Shown here piece after piece: positions 31,450 to 40,353 of a stretch of DNA of 44,389 bases. Position numbers and translations under genes: made by a program. The notes beneath the pieces are model-generated. The model had not been told where the DNA came from. It did no database searches and saw nothing but the letters and a program-made list of their open reading frames with translations. Source of the DNA: a virus. The DNA lies in IMG/VR virus record IMGVR_UViG_3300048583_000229, positions 1 to 44,389 of that record, one strand, 5' to 3'. Position 1 is the first letter of the stretch; each line of letters opens with the position of its first letter.

Positions 31450-32982
31450 TTATTTACTTGAACGTTGTTTGTTTTGGCGAGCGGCTTTTAGTTTGCGCAA
31501 TTTTTCGTCACCCTTACGAGCTTCGATTGAATCAATACCATTGGACATGGAAGTGCCTAACAAACTGGCCAAATCCATTACAGTGTTGCCAATCGTTGCT
31601 ATCGGTGCGCCCATTGCTTGCATCACCCGAGAACCTGCGCCTTGGTCAGCAAGTGTTTCATAATCAGCTGTGGCTTGCTCTCGGTAATCTTGGTCGCCGA
31701 CAAGTCTACCAGCTTCTAACGCCATCAACGCCGCTTGCGCGGGTGCTGCAAATTTAGCTGCACCTTGAACAACCGGAGCTAGTTTCGAGCCACCACCAAG
31801 AACTTTGGCCACTTGGCCGGTGCGATTTGCAACATTCCATGACGAGGTCGCAGCTCCTTGTGCAGCTTGCTCAGCCTTAAGTGCCGCGTTAAATGTAGGT
31901 GAACCAGCCGCATTTGCCGCATAAGTTGCATTGTTGTATGCGCCACGAATACCTTGCGCAAGATCGCCAGCAACTTGTGTTGCAGTTTTAGCTTTATTCA
32001 AAACTTGTGCCGCATTACCAGCAATCTTCTCAGTTCCAGCAAAGGCTGCACGACCCAATGCGCCAGGAACATTAGCAGCAGCTGCAATGTTAGCTACTTG
32101 CATTCCGGGACGGACAGTTGGTCCATAACCTGCCGCATTGCCAGGTTGGCCAAGATCTGTCACACCACCAGACCCACTATAGGCATTGTTTTGTTGCGGC
32201 TCTGCCACATTTGGCATATAAGATTGTTGACCGCCAAATGGAATATTCGGAACTGGCCCCGGATTGAATCCCTGGCCTCCGTCCATTGGCGCATTTGCCA
32301 TGCCGAATTGAGCTTCCTGCACACTCTGCATCATGGGATTATCCGCCATGAACGCATTACGTGTATTAGCCAAATCCACCAAATTTTGAATCTGTGGATC
32401 TCGCGGAGGCTGCTGTGCCATCCCTGGTTCTTGCACTGGAATTGCTTTAGGCGCACCCTGAGTCAGCTTATCCTGATACGCCTGATCGCCCGGCATCGTG
32501 CCAAATGGCAGATCAGTCTGATGATTCACCCTCGGACCTGCGGCCTGAGCCGGTGAAGGTGTCGCAGGATCGCCATCGTCAAACAACCCTTTAAACCAGT
32601 CCGCAAACCCTCTCCCACCACTCGGCTTAGCCGTTGGCGCTGCACTCGCCTGTGCAGGACTTGCAGGAACACTCGCAACAGGAGGCGCGCCGTTCGGCCC
32701 ATACGCCTGATAACCATCTGGACCCGTCTTACCAATCGGCCCAGACTTATCATCCCGCCACGAACCCACGCGCTGCCCCGTAGAATTAACCGCCCCATAC
32801 GGCCTGTCAGACATAGGATTATACGGCGTATAGCCATCAGCACCACGAATCTTCCACTCCGTTTGCGTCCCACGATTCACCGGAATCCCAGCCCTCGGTT
32901 TCAACATCGGCCGATCTTGCATTTGGCCAAGCATTTGTTGCTGACCCTGTTGTTGCATTGCAATTAATTGTAGTAAGTCCAT
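31450..32982 (-). CDS. Internal virion (ejection) protein, Ala/Gln-rich
   Basis: The product has 510 residues. A Gln/Met-rich N-terminus (MDLLQLIAMQQQGQQQMLG) is followed by a long Pro/Gly/Ala disordered region (about 30-290). An Ala-rich helical or membrane-active part follows (IAAAANVPGALGRAAFAG; AKFAAPAQAALMALEAG), ending with a basic tail (LRKLKAARQNKQRSSK). The size, composition and place between the tail genes and the giant virion protein match the second of three ejection proteins in short-tailed phages (T7 gp15, P22 gp20). It probably helps to form the DNA conduit across the envelope. No sequence family is recognised. Confidence 0.6.
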   Translation of the reverse strand: MDLLQLIAMQQQGQQQMLGQMQDRPMLKPRAGIPVNRGTQTEWKIRGADGYTPYNPMSDRPYGAVNSTGQRVGSWRDDKSGPIGKTGPDGYQAYGPNGAPPVASVPASPAQASAAPTAKPSGGRGFADWFKGLFDDGDPATPSPAQAAGPRVNHQTDLPFGTMPGDQAYQDKLTQGAPKAIPVQEPGMAQQPPRDPQIQNLVDLANTRNAFMADNPMMQSVQEAQFGMANAPMDGGQGFNPGPVPNIPFGGQQSYMPNVAEPQQNNAYSGSGGVTDLGQPGNAAGYGPTVRPGMQVANIAAAANVPGALGRAAFAGTEKIAGNAAQVLNKAKTATQVAGDLAQGIRGAYNNATYAANAAGSPTFNAALKAEQAAQGAATSSWNVANRTGQVAKVLGGGSKLAPVVQGAAKFAAPAQAALMALEAGRLVGDQDYREQATADYETLADQGAGSRVMQAMGAPIATIGNTVMDLASLLGTSMSNGIDSIEARKGDEKLRKLKAARQNKQRSSK

Positions 32983-33000
32983 TGTAGTAATAAGTTAAAG

Positions 33001-33606
33001 TTATCTCACACCTTGCATCGCTTTCCAAAGCGCATCATTCGGAATATCAGGATTATCAAAAGCTCCCCAGTCCGCCGGCATTCCATTCCCACTCGCCTGC
33101 GGATTAAACAGCCCGCTGAATCCAGGCAACACACGGTCACCCATTTGTCCAGCCACCTGCGGATTAATCCCAGCGCCAGTCGCGCCCATTTGACCCTGCA
33201 CAAGCAACTGAAGAAAATCCATAATCATCGCTTTATTTCGCCATTTTAACATTTCGTCAGACTGATTTTTATCCTGCGTTAGCTTCTCCCGATCAAGTCC
33301 TAACGCCTGCCCTCTCATCGCCAGCTCCTTATCTCCACTCCCCCTCTGCCACTTCTGATGCTGACTCTGCTGGTCCAACGTCCGATTCCTATAGTCCTGT
33401 TCCTGCTGCCCCATCAACTCTTTAAACCCCATCTCACGCCCGAACTGCTCTTGTTGAATCCCTGGCGCTTGAGACGTGTTCATGAGCTGAACAAGACCCA
33501 TGGCTTGTTGAGTGGGATCTTGAAAAAGTCCCATTGATTTCATGAGATCGACTTGTTGCTGCATTTGCAACAGGTCGGTGTCATATTGTTGATGTTGTCG
33601 TTTCAT
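33001..33606 (-). CDS. Internal virion protein, gp14-like by position
   Basis: The product has 201 residues, extremely rich in Gln, Met and Asp/Glu helices (DTDLLQMQQQVDLMKSMG), with coiled-coil character over the first 120 residues and a Gly/Asn/Pro C-terminus. It is the first of three consecutive genes (201, 510, 2573 residues) that parallel the ejection set gp14-gp15-gp16 of T7-like viruses. A palindrome copy lies inside the gene at 33477-33493. Function is inferred from position and composition. Confidence 0.55.
   Translation of the reverse strand: MKRQHQQYDTDLLQMQQQVDLMKSMGLFQDPTQQAMGLVQLMNTSQAPGIQQEQFGREMGFKELMGQQEQDYRNRTLDQQSQHQKWQRGSGDKELAMRGQALGLDREKLTQDKNQSDEMLKWRNKAMIMDFLQLLVQGQMGATGAGINPQVAGQMGDRVLPGFSGLFNPQASGNGMPADWGAFDNPDIPNDALWKAMQGVR
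33477..33493. repeat. Palindrome copy J (intragenic)
   Basis: TGTTCATGAGCTGAACA, one mismatch, inside the first ejection-protein gene. Confidence 0.55.
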
Positions 33607-33766
33607 GATGGTTATGTTGTTTGGTTAAATTTGATTTATCTGTTCCGCACGTCTTGCACCGCGCCTGCGTGCTCGCTCCCGGCTTCACTGGGATGGGAAC
33701 GCCGACCGGCTTCTCCGGCGTGCTGGCCGGATACTTCTTGGCGGAAACTCGTGGGATGGGGGTCAT
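33581..33766 (-). CDS. Small late protein with CxxC
   Basis: The product has 61 residues from ATG 33766, whose start overlaps the preceding stop codon (ATGA at 33766-33763). It is Pro/Lys-rich, with one RCKTCG motif near residue 38 and a Thr/His-rich tail (KQHNHHETTTSTI). It runs 26 bases into the next gene. The ATGA coupling matches the neighbouring late genes and argues that it is real. A single CxxC is not enough for a zinc site, so function is unknown. Confidence 0.5.
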   Translation of the reverse strand: MTPIPRVSAKKYPASTPEKPVGVPIPVKPGASTQARCKTCGTDKSNLTKQHNHHETTTSTI

Positions 33767-34959
33767 GTCGGAATGTCGTAGGCTTCGCCGGTGATTTGCG
33801 GTTTGTTGCCGTAGGGGCCTTGGTAGCACTCGAAGCGGATGTTGACGACGCGTGTCTCTCCCGGCGCGGTCGGCACGGGGACTTCATGCCATTCGCTTTT
33901 CCATGTGTCGGCGTCTTCAGGGTCGCCGGGGCCAATCCATGTCCACGTCTGATCGGTGGCAATGACCGTGGGCGCGGATTCGTCCTCTGGAAAAAAAACC
34001 ACGTCCCAAGTGATCTTGAAATGGCTGCCCGCCCATGTGTCGGGAATCACCCAGCGGAAGCGGGCTTTTGTAATTGCAGCACCAAGGCTTGCGTTTCTTG
34101 ATTCGGCGTCAGCGCATGTGGGCCAACTGAAATCTTTCTTTTTGGGCCAAGTGATGATTTTTGACGAAGCGCAATCTGTATCTGTCGGGAGTTCTGGAAA
34201 TTCTGTCGGCAAATTTGCCTCTGCTTCCGCGACCATCTCGGCTTTGGTATAAGGGACGGAAAGCGTTGCTTCGGTTTTTAGCGCGGCTTTTTCCAACTCC
34301 CAGGCATATTCAAAAATGCTGGTTTGCGTTGCCGGGTCGGTAGTTTGAACCAAATTCGTTGTTGTGCGAAAACCGCTTACGCTACCAGATTCCGCTGATT
34401 CAACGCCCGTTTTTTTAATCAGACTGGTTGCGGTCATTTCGCAAACATCATCCTCTTCTTCCCATTCAGTGACACCGGGCGGTGCTTCTGTCGCCGTGCC
34501 GCTGTCATCATATTCAGTGATTTGCCATATTCCTGTAGGATCTTCAAAAGACGTCTGGAACCAACCCTGCGTTGAAATGTTATCAGTGTCTGGCGAAGCT
34601 GGATAAGTGATTGTGGTCAATTCAGATCTTCTAGCATCGTCTCCTTCGACATCAATATCCGAAAAAAACGATTTGTATGTTCCCTCAATGTGGTTTTCTG
34701 ACGTGGATTCGCGCAGCATGGTATAAACCGCAAGATCGTCCTCAGCATCCAGAGCTGCCGCTTCAAACGGAATGAAACATCCATAAGTGATGGATTCGTT
34801 TTCGGCTGGCTCTTCTCCCGGATCGGGTGCTAGTGGACATCCCGCGATTCCGGTGATGCTCTCACACTCCCTTGTTGGCACAGGACACGACGGCATTTCA
34901 CAGCAGCCACAGCCTGCCGCGATGCGCTCGTTCCAGTCATCTAGCGTTTCAATACTCAT
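33763..34959 (-). CDS. Tail-associated protein with Cys-rich N-terminus
   Basis: The product has 398 residues. The N-terminal 50 residues hold eight Cys (AAGCGCCEMPSCPVPTRECE and further), perhaps disulphide-linked or metal-bound. The rest is acidic and rich in Thr/Ser/Trp beta-type sequence (TWIGPGDPEDADTWKSEW), as in tail or adhesion proteins. Both ends are coupled to neighbouring genes by ATGA overlaps. It lies in the tail gene block between putative tail proteins and ejection proteins. I have a recollection of similar Cys-rich proteins in Verrucomicrobia-linked phages, but cannot verify it. Confidence 0.6.
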   Translation of the reverse strand: MSIETLDDWNERIAAGCGCCEMPSCPVPTRECESITGIAGCPLAPDPGEEPAENESITYGCFIPFEAAALDAEDDLAVYTMLRESTSENHIEGTYKSFFSDIDVEGDDARRSELTTITYPASPDTDNISTQGWFQTSFEDPTGIWQITEYDDSGTATEAPPGVTEWEEEDDVCEMTATSLIKKTGVESAESGSVSGFRTTTNLVQTTDPATQTSIFEYAWELEKAALKTEATLSVPYTKAEMVAEAEANLPTEFPELPTDTDCASSKIITWPKKKDFSWPTCADAESRNASLGAAITKARFRWVIPDTWAGSHFKITWDVVFFPEDESAPTVIATDQTWTWIGPGDPEDADTWKSEWHEVPVPTAPGETRVVNIRFECYQGPYGNKPQITGEAYDIPT

Positions 34960-35612
34960 GGCGTGACGATGAAGGCTCCACCAGGACAGAAGGTGATGGA
35001 GCGGTTGCCGATGGCGGCGGGCATGAATCCAGAGCCTGTAAAAACCCCGAGAGAAATCCTACAAGCGCCCGACGCGTCTAACGCTGTTGGGAGGCTGTCC
35101 GCTGGCGGCGTGCCGATGAGGGGACCTGTGATGGCGCTCACCACAAACCCCGGAAGCAAGACCAGATCCTCCACAACACCGTCCCCCGCAGCGGTGACAT
35201 ACAGGTGTTCGTCCATGGTGCCTTCCCATGCGTCGGAAGACGCATCGTAGAGCTTTAAGTCTAATGTGGCCACAGCTTCACCTCCAATTGTGCCGCCTTG
35301 TAAGTATATGTCTCCGGCGCCTGCTCCGTCAGGCACCGTGTAAAAGCCGTAAAACGCACCCATTTCTGGGGCTGTGCCCAATACTGCATTGGTTTCGACA
35401 GGCGCAGGACGTGGTATTTCTTTTGGGATAACTGGAGCTAAAACTTGTCTAACTTTTGTGTTAATCTCATCACGTCGTTCGGTATTAATCAGTCGGGCAG
35501 CACTGTTGCTTTGATTGCGCTCGTTGGATTGACGTGCAAATTCACGCAAGTCGCTAAAGGCCTTGCGCTCGTTGCGTTCGCGTGTTATGCGATTTCGAAG
35601 GGTTTCGTTCAT
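34956..35612 (-). CDS. Putative tail structural protein
   Basis: The product has 218 residues. The N-terminal 50 residues are a charged coiled-coil-like helix (RNRITRERNERKAFSDLRE), and from about residue 75 the sequence is Gly/Ala-rich beta type (GAFYGFYTVPDGAGAGDIY). Helix-then-beta architecture is common in small fibre or baseplate proteins that attach by their N-terminus. It is translationally coupled to both neighbours by ATGA overlaps. Family unknown. Confidence 0.55.
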   Translation of the reverse strand: MNETLRNRITRERNERKAFSDLREFARQSNERNQSNSAARLINTERRDEINTKVRQVLAPVIPKEIPRPAPVETNAVLGTAPEMGAFYGFYTVPDGAGAGDIYLQGGTIGGEAVATLDLKLYDASSDAWEGTMDEHLYVTAAGDGVVEDLVLLPGFVVSAITGPLIGTPPADSLPTALDASGACRISLGVFTGSGFMPAAIGNRSITFCPGGAFIVTP

Positions 35613-36844
35613 ACTGCGAGAGCTGTAGCGTTAAATACTTCGGCATAGACCTTGACGTAACCCCAGTCGTATGGAGCGACTTTTACGTCTATGAGGTAGA
35701 GGCCTGAAACTGGAAGAGCTTGAGTTGCTGGAATTGTAGTAGGCGATACGCTGCCGACGATTGTGTCATTGCGGGTTATGGAAGATGTGCTAGTGTTGGA
35801 AGTTGGCGTGTTAGTCAACACCACCGCAGCTGTGGCCGAAAGTGCGGTTGATTTTGATGTGCCAGAAAGCGTGATGCCATCGCAGAGCATTGGCGGAAGT
35901 TGCACGGACGATACTGTGACATTGCGGCTGATATTGCTGCTCTCACTACCCGCGTTAATCACGCGTGTGACACCACCATCGGCGTAATCGACGTTCAACT
36001 GAGCTTGCGCGTTGCAGCGAATGCTGATGTTTTGCCCGGTCGCAGTGATCGTCCGACTTGCCAATTTGAATGTTGGCCAGACAACCACAGCTGCTCCTGC
36101 AAGTTCTTCCAGTTTCGTCAACACTGTCGCAATCGTCACAGCATTTTGAGGCATGAAGAACGCGTAGGCTGTGCCGTAAAGATTTTGATTAGAATAATCG
36201 TCGTAGTTAATCTGCAACTCAGGAATTTCTGAACCTCCCGAGATTGCGGAGTCGTCGATTTGCGCTGGCAACGACCATGAATCACCAGTCGCTGTTCCAA
36301 GATAACGTGCTTCTTGTTCGCCTACGTCCGAAGATGAACTCCACACTACAGAAATACTACGTAAGACTCTCGGAATGTCAACACTTACTTTTGTGGGATA
36401 TGACAGCACATACGCTTCAAGTGCAGCCGTCGGGATGACGCGAGTGGTTTTGAGTGAAAGGTATTCGTCAATTGGACTATACTCGATGGTCGGATCATTC
36501 TCGAATTCCGAGTCCGGGGAAACAATCTGCTCAGTAAACTGTGTCGACACCCACAGTTCTTTGTCTGTGCGCTGACCACGAAGGATATTGAAAATGTTAG
36601 GTGCCGTATGCGGTGAAGTCTTAATCACCAACTTGGACTTGTTGATGTTCATTGGAATCACCTCCCACAACAAGCCGAACGGAAGCGGGTCACGCAGCTT
36701 TGCGCCGTTAGTAACTTCGAACGTCACCACATCCATATTCGTCAGCGTCCGCTGGTCAAACTCTTGCGAGTGCACGGGCGGTCCCATTAACGTGCCGTCA
36801 AGCCGCTGAACGAGAATGTTTCTGAGATTGTTAATAATATCCAT
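35609..36844 (-). CDS. Putative tail protein (nozzle/tube-like)
   Basis: The product has 411 residues and a mainly beta sequence. The N-terminal part (NILVQRLDGTLMGPPVHSQ) is followed by several strand-rich segments, and a Ser/Thr-rich region with NTPTSNTSTSS near residue 350 precedes a compact C-terminal domain. It starts one base inside the stop codon of the adaptor-like gene (TAATG) and ends in an ATGA overlap. The place after capsid and adaptor genes fits a tail tube or nozzle protein, although classic nozzles are longer. Identification is by context. Confidence 0.5.
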   Translation of the reverse strand: MDIINNLRNILVQRLDGTLMGPPVHSQEFDQRTLTNMDVVTFEVTNGAKLRDPLPFGLLWEVIPMNINKSKLVIKTSPHTAPNIFNILRGQRTDKELWVSTQFTEQIVSPDSEFENDPTIEYSPIDEYLSLKTTRVIPTAALEAYVLSYPTKVSVDIPRVLRSISVVWSSSSDVGEQEARYLGTATGDSWSLPAQIDDSAISGGSEIPELQINYDDYSNQNLYGTAYAFFMPQNAVTIATVLTKLEELAGAAVVVWPTFKLASRTITATGQNISIRCNAQAQLNVDYADGGVTRVINAGSESSNISRNVTVSSVQLPPMLCDGITLSGTSKSTALSATAAVVLTNTPTSNTSTSSITRNDTIVGSVSPTTIPATQALPVSGLYLIDVKVAPYDWGYVKVYAEVFNATALAV

Positions 36845-37599
36845 TACAGGTCGTGGTAAATGTTACCGGCGATTGAATAACTGTCCATGGCAATGAGGTT
36901 CTCAAGTGCAATGTCGCGCGCTTGTGTCGGCGCTGGCAGCGAACCTTCTTGACGTGGAACGAACTTCAACAACATGTTGTTCATTTCCACAATCATCTGC
37001 CACTGCATAAATTCGAAACCCTTCTGCAAGAAGAAGTCTGTGTCGTCATCGTGAATGTAATCGTCAGCCCACCGATTACCGTCGATATGAATCGTGTAAT
37101 CTCCCAAAGGCTGTATCGACAAAAATCTGCCATTAATCATGGCGTAAGGATCTCCGGTCCAAGTGCTGTCTGCAACATCACTCCTCCCGTATCTGCTGGC
37201 CGTTGCCAACTGGTCCCGTTTCCAAGAAGCAATAACCTCGGTCTGCTTCTGCACCACTTTGAGTGGCTTTTCGTACTGGTCGTCAGTCACCGTGTGAACC
37301 GCGCGAACGCTTTTCATCGAGACATTCCCTGTTCCATATCCGTCAAGCAATTCCACCGAATCCAAAGACACCACTGCGCCTCCGACGACGGTGGCCCTGC
37401 CGGTCACATCAAACGCTGAGAAATCGTGTCGCATTTCTGCGAATCGGCGTGCGTTATTTGCCGCCAGCACAAGCGCGATATTGATCTGGTGCTCGAGGTC
37501 TGAAACCTGTTCGGGTTGACCTTGAACAACAGTATACAGCGACGTGTTGCTGGAGAAATAACGTTTAACCTGATCTTTCAAATTTTGTAGCGTAGACAT
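36844..37599 (-). CDS. Putative head-tail adaptor protein
   Basis: The product has 251 residues. It begins with a helical segment (MSTLQNLKDQVKRYFSS; DLEHQINIALVLAANNARR) of the kind seen at the start of short-tailed phage adaptors such as T7 gp11-like proteins. A beta-rich middle part follows, then a helical end (QKGFEFMQWQMIVEMNNML). Length and location (second gene after the major capsid protein) also match adaptors that join portal and tail. The fold match is inferred, not demonstrated. Confidence 0.5.
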   Translation of the reverse strand: MSTLQNLKDQVKRYFSSNTSLYTVVQGQPEQVSDLEHQINIALVLAANNARRFAEMRHDFSAFDVTGRATVVGGAVVSLDSVELLDGYGTGNVSMKSVRAVHTVTDDQYEKPLKVVQKQTEVIASWKRDQLATASRYGRSDVADSTWTGDPYAMINGRFLSIQPLGDYTIHIDGNRWADDYIHDDDTDFFLQKGFEFMQWQMIVEMNNMLLKFVPRQEGSLPAPTQARDIALENLIAMDSYSIAGNIYHDL

Positions 37600-37619
37600 G
37601 ACCGGCAGGGAGTTAATGA

Positions 37620-37823
37620 TTACATAGCACCGCCGTGACCTTTGCCACCAAGCTCACCATACCCCTTTTTGGAGGTCGAGTGTTTGGTTTGCACGTTGGT
37701 CGCGGAGTTGTGCGCGGCAGTTTCCCGCGCGGTCGTGTTTAGGTGTGAGGTCGACTTGACGTCTTTCCCACCCTGATTGCCCGAACCAATCGGGCCGCCT
37801 TTACGTAGACTTTCAGCATTCAT
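37620..37823 (-). CDS. Small Gly/Lys-rich late protein
   Basis: The product has 67 residues, hydrophilic and disordered (KGGPIGSGNQGGKDVKS; GYGELGGKGHGGAM), with no aromatic core. Small basic Gly-rich proteins after the capsid gene are frequent in phages and may bind DNA or decorate the head. It lies alone between the capsid and adaptor genes with 20-28 bp gaps. No family assignable. Confidence 0.55.
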   Translation of the reverse strand: MNAESLRKGGPIGSGNQGGKDVKSTSHLNTTARETAAHNSATNVQTKHSTSKKGYGELGGKGHGGAM

Positions 37824-37851
37824 ATTATGTGTGTTTCAGTTGTTGTATGGT

Positions 37852-39213
37852 TTACGTCGCAGAGATAGTCTGCACGTCCTTCAGATACATGCAGCTTTCC
37901 GGGAAGTTGACTTCCAGTCCGGCTTCAGTGATCCACTCATCCTTGCGACCGTCATAGTCAGGAGCCTGACGATTGGTGAGCAAGGTCGTATCGCTGTCGT
38001 TCAACGCGCGGAACTTGAGGTTCTGCACATCGAGCAACAGACCGTTATACCGCAGGTTCGCTTGGCGGCTGAACAACGGATGGGTCTTGAAGTGGATGGT
38101 GCCGAACGGAGTTTCCCACGTCACGACATTCATTCCATAGACCTTCTGAACTCCGAAGTCCTTGTTCAAACTGGCCTTCGATTCGAGAATCGTGTTGACC
38201 GCTGCAAGGAAACCGGAGCCGCAAAGCATCAGCTTTTCGAACGACTTATCGTTAGTCGTCCGGAACGCGCGCTCCAGCCATTGGTTGAACACCTTAAACG
38301 TCACAGTCGAGCTTGTCGCTGGAATGATTCGTTTGAGGTCGTCCGTGATCGACGTCACCGCAGGAGCACCAGAGCCACCGCGATACACCGAGTTCGCTGC
38401 TTCCCACTGCTCGAGGAAGTAGATGATGCCACCGGTCAGACGACGCGGGACAGTCTCACCACCTTCGGTCACGTTCTCAGTCCGCTTCGCGCCGAACAGG
38501 AACGCCATTTCCATTTCCACCATGTGTTGACGGAGGTTGTCCTCAGCCTTCTCACGATAGATACCGGTCTTGTCGAAGTTCGTCGGAGACTTCAGCGCCG
38601 AGCGCGTGAACGAAAACGCATTTCGGAAGATTTGCGTGTAGTTCGTCACATTAATCGGCGGATAGAAGCGACCACTTCCCGACGTGGCACCTTCACCATA
38701 GGCATTACCGATGCAGTAGCACTTCGTGTTAATAACACCAGTCGGCGAAGTTCCACTGTTCACGATTGCACCAGTCGCCTGGGACGCCGTGAATTCCAGA
38801 ATCGTTGCGGACACGATCTGCGTGATCACACCTTTGACTTCAGTGAACACACCAGCACTCACATACAAATCTGGAATCCAGATCTGCTGGCGAGCTTGGA
38901 ATGAAGCCGTGCTCGCCACGATAACGCGGTAAGTCGTGCCTGCTACCAAAGTCGCAGTTGCACCCAACGACACGTTAGACGTGTTCGTAAAGGCAGCTGT
39001 CGTATCCAACGTGGTCTCCGGCGTTTCAAAACGCTTTTCATACCACCCAAATTCGGACGAATCAGTTTCCTCCGTGTCCATCAAGGACAACAGCCCCGTA
39101 AGCGGGAACTGGCCAACCGGGTAGTCGTGGAAAATCCGACGCCGGTTGTTACGGTTATGGAAACTATTGTCCGAGAACGTTTTTCCACTAACAAGGCCAA
39201 GAATAGCACTCAT
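37852..39213 (-). CDS. Major capsid protein, HK97 fold, SU10/DUF5309-like
   Basis: The product has 453 residues. It includes an inserted Ala/Thr/Val-rich beta domain near residues 75-165 and a spine-helix segment (YREKAEDNLRQHMVEMEM) with the neighbouring FLFGAKR. Later come LMLCGSGFLAAVN, a strand YGMNVVTWETPFGTIHFKTHP, and a C-terminal DEWITEAGLEVNFPESCMYLKDV. These follow the SU10-type (DUF5309) capsid pattern, in which the LFG(A/E)KR helix and the TPFG turn are conserved. It lies directly after a scaffold-like gene. There is no N-terminal protease-cleaved delta domain, in line with a separate scaffold. High-level late expression is expected. Confidence 0.88.
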   Translation of the reverse strand: MSAILGLVSGKTFSDNSFHNRNNRRRIFHDYPVGQFPLTGLLSLMDTEETDSSEFGWYEKRFETPETTLDTTAAFTNTSNVSLGATATLVAGTTYRVIVASTASFQARQQIWIPDLYVSAGVFTEVKGVITQIVSATILEFTASQATGAIVNSGTSPTGVINTKCYCIGNAYGEGATSGSGRFYPPINVTNYTQIFRNAFSFTRSALKSPTNFDKTGIYREKAEDNLRQHMVEMEMAFLFGAKRTENVTEGGETVPRRLTGGIIYFLEQWEAANSVYRGGSGAPAVTSITDDLKRIIPATSSTVTFKVFNQWLERAFRTTNDKSFEKLMLCGSGFLAAVNTILESKASLNKDFGVQKVYGMNVVTWETPFGTIHFKTHPLFSRQANLRYNGLLLDVQNLKFRALNDSDTTLLTNRQAPDYDGRKDEWITEAGLEVNFPESCMYLKDVQTISAT

Positions 39214-39267
39214 AATGATGTTTCGGTTATGTTTCTATTTGTTGTTTCACTTTCACTGACTTGTCCG

Positions 39268-40041
39268 TCACCGATTCTGGAAGAACGACGCAAGACCTCC
39301 GCGCTTCTTCGACTGCGTTGGCTGTCGTGTCTGCTGGAAGCCTCCCGACTGTCCGCCCATTCCTGTGCCGGCCATCGGTGGATTACCATTCGATCCACCC
39401 TTTGACTTTAGCGAGAAGTTCGGATCAACCCCTTTCAGGATAGTCTCCGCTACTTCCGCCACCTTTCCGAACGCCTCGTCTTTCGACTTGGGTCTGAAAC
39501 CTTGTGCACCGAGACGTGCTGTGATCGAGTCAACCAACTCCTTCTGACCTTTCAGTGCAGGATACTTGGTTTCAAACTCTTTCATCAACACCTTACTCTC
39601 GCGCTCTTGTGCAATCTTCACCGCCGGAGCGACTTGTTGCTGAAATTCGTTAAGCCGTTGTTCCACCAACAGCTCAGCTCCTCTGAACGCCTGATTAACA
39701 ATCCCGTCCCTTAACTGCGCGAGCATCTTGAGCCGCTCGTCAAGTGGAACTTCAGGATCGACCAACTTGTTCATGTCATTAACATAACGCTCGTCCGGAT
39801 TCCAGACTTGGTAATGCTGCGCAAGTTCTTCTTGCGTCATTTGACGTTGGGGTTGGGGCGCTTGGAACTGCTGCATGGTGGCAGCGACTGTGCGTGCGAT
39901 GGCGTCGTGGTCGACCGCAGGCGGGGTTACCGGCGCGGGCGGAGCGTCATCGTTGTCGTCGTCGTCCGGATTGAACTGGTCGTCGTTTCGGCTGCGATCG
40001 TCATTCATGAGATCGTCATCATCGTCGTCGTTATCGAACAT
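39268..40041 (-). CDS. Scaffolding protein
   Basis: The product has 257 residues. A very acidic Asp/Asn-rich N-terminus (MFDNDDDDDDLMNDD) is followed by a Pro/Gln linker and a long helical part (LAQLRDGIVNQAFRGAELL; QERESKVLMKEFE). It ends in a Gly/Gln/Lys-rich basic C-terminus (QSKKRGGLASFFQNR) that could bind the capsid shell. This charge layout and its position immediately upstream of the capsid gene are typical of phage scaffolds, which guide procapsid assembly and leave afterwards. A palindrome copy occurs within the gene (39768-39784). Confidence 0.8.
   Translation of the reverse strand: MFDNDDDDDDLMNDDRSRNDDQFNPDDDDNDDAPPAPVTPPAVDHDAIARTVAATMQQFQAPQPQRQMTQEELAQHYQVWNPDERYVNDMNKLVDPEVPLDERLKMLAQLRDGIVNQAFRGAELLVEQRLNEFQQQVAPAVKIAQERESKVLMKEFETKYPALKGQKELVDSITARLGAQGFRPKSKDEAFGKVAEVAETILKGVDPNFSLKSKGGSNGNPPMAGTGMGGQSGGFQQTRQPTQSKKRGGLASFFQNR
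39768..39784. repeat. Palindrome copy K (intragenic)
   Basis: TGTTCATGTCATTAACA in the scaffold gene; same 17-mer as copy H 18 kb away. Confidence 0.55.
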
Positions 40042-40059
40042 ATATTTGGTTGTTTGCGT

Positions 40060-40353
40060 TTAGTCTTCTTGCTCGCGCACTAGTTGCTCAAGCGCTTGTT
40101 GCAATTCGTCAAACCATGTGATTTGAAGTTTTACAACGCGTGCTTCGCCTATCCACCCTTCGCGCGTATAAAGGGTTTCGGGACCTTTGAGACGTTCTTC
40201 GAGGATTTGCTCGACTGATACGTCGTAGAGTGTTTGAAAATGGGAGATGAAATGTCGGTAAAGTGCGGTGTTGCGGAAATCATGGAGTTCCACTAGCAGG
40301 CGTTTGGCTTCCGACGGCTTCATTTGCTCCTGGGGCTGGAAGTTGTTGTGCAT
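40060..40353 (-). CDS. Small late protein between portal and scaffold
   Basis: Up to 97 residues from ATG 40353, or 86 from ATG 40320 (MKPSEAKRLLVELHD). The gene overlaps the portal 3' end by 74 or 41 bases. The sequence is helical, with a conserved-looking centre (RHFISHFQTLYDVSVEQIL, EGWIGEARVVKLQITW). Small helical proteins between portal and scaffold are common in this type of virus. Their role is unclear and may be head completion or scaffold assistance. I slightly favour the shorter form. Confidence 0.6.
   Translation of the reverse strand: MHNNFQPQEQMKPSEAKRLLVELHDFRNTALYRHFISHFQTLYDVSVEQILEERLKGPETLYTREGWIGEARVVKLQITWFDELQQALEQLVREQED

Noticed and set aside
37777-38904. 375-codon plus-strand frame
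   Set aside because: Antisense to the major capsid gene, Arg/His-rich shadow with no recognisable domain.
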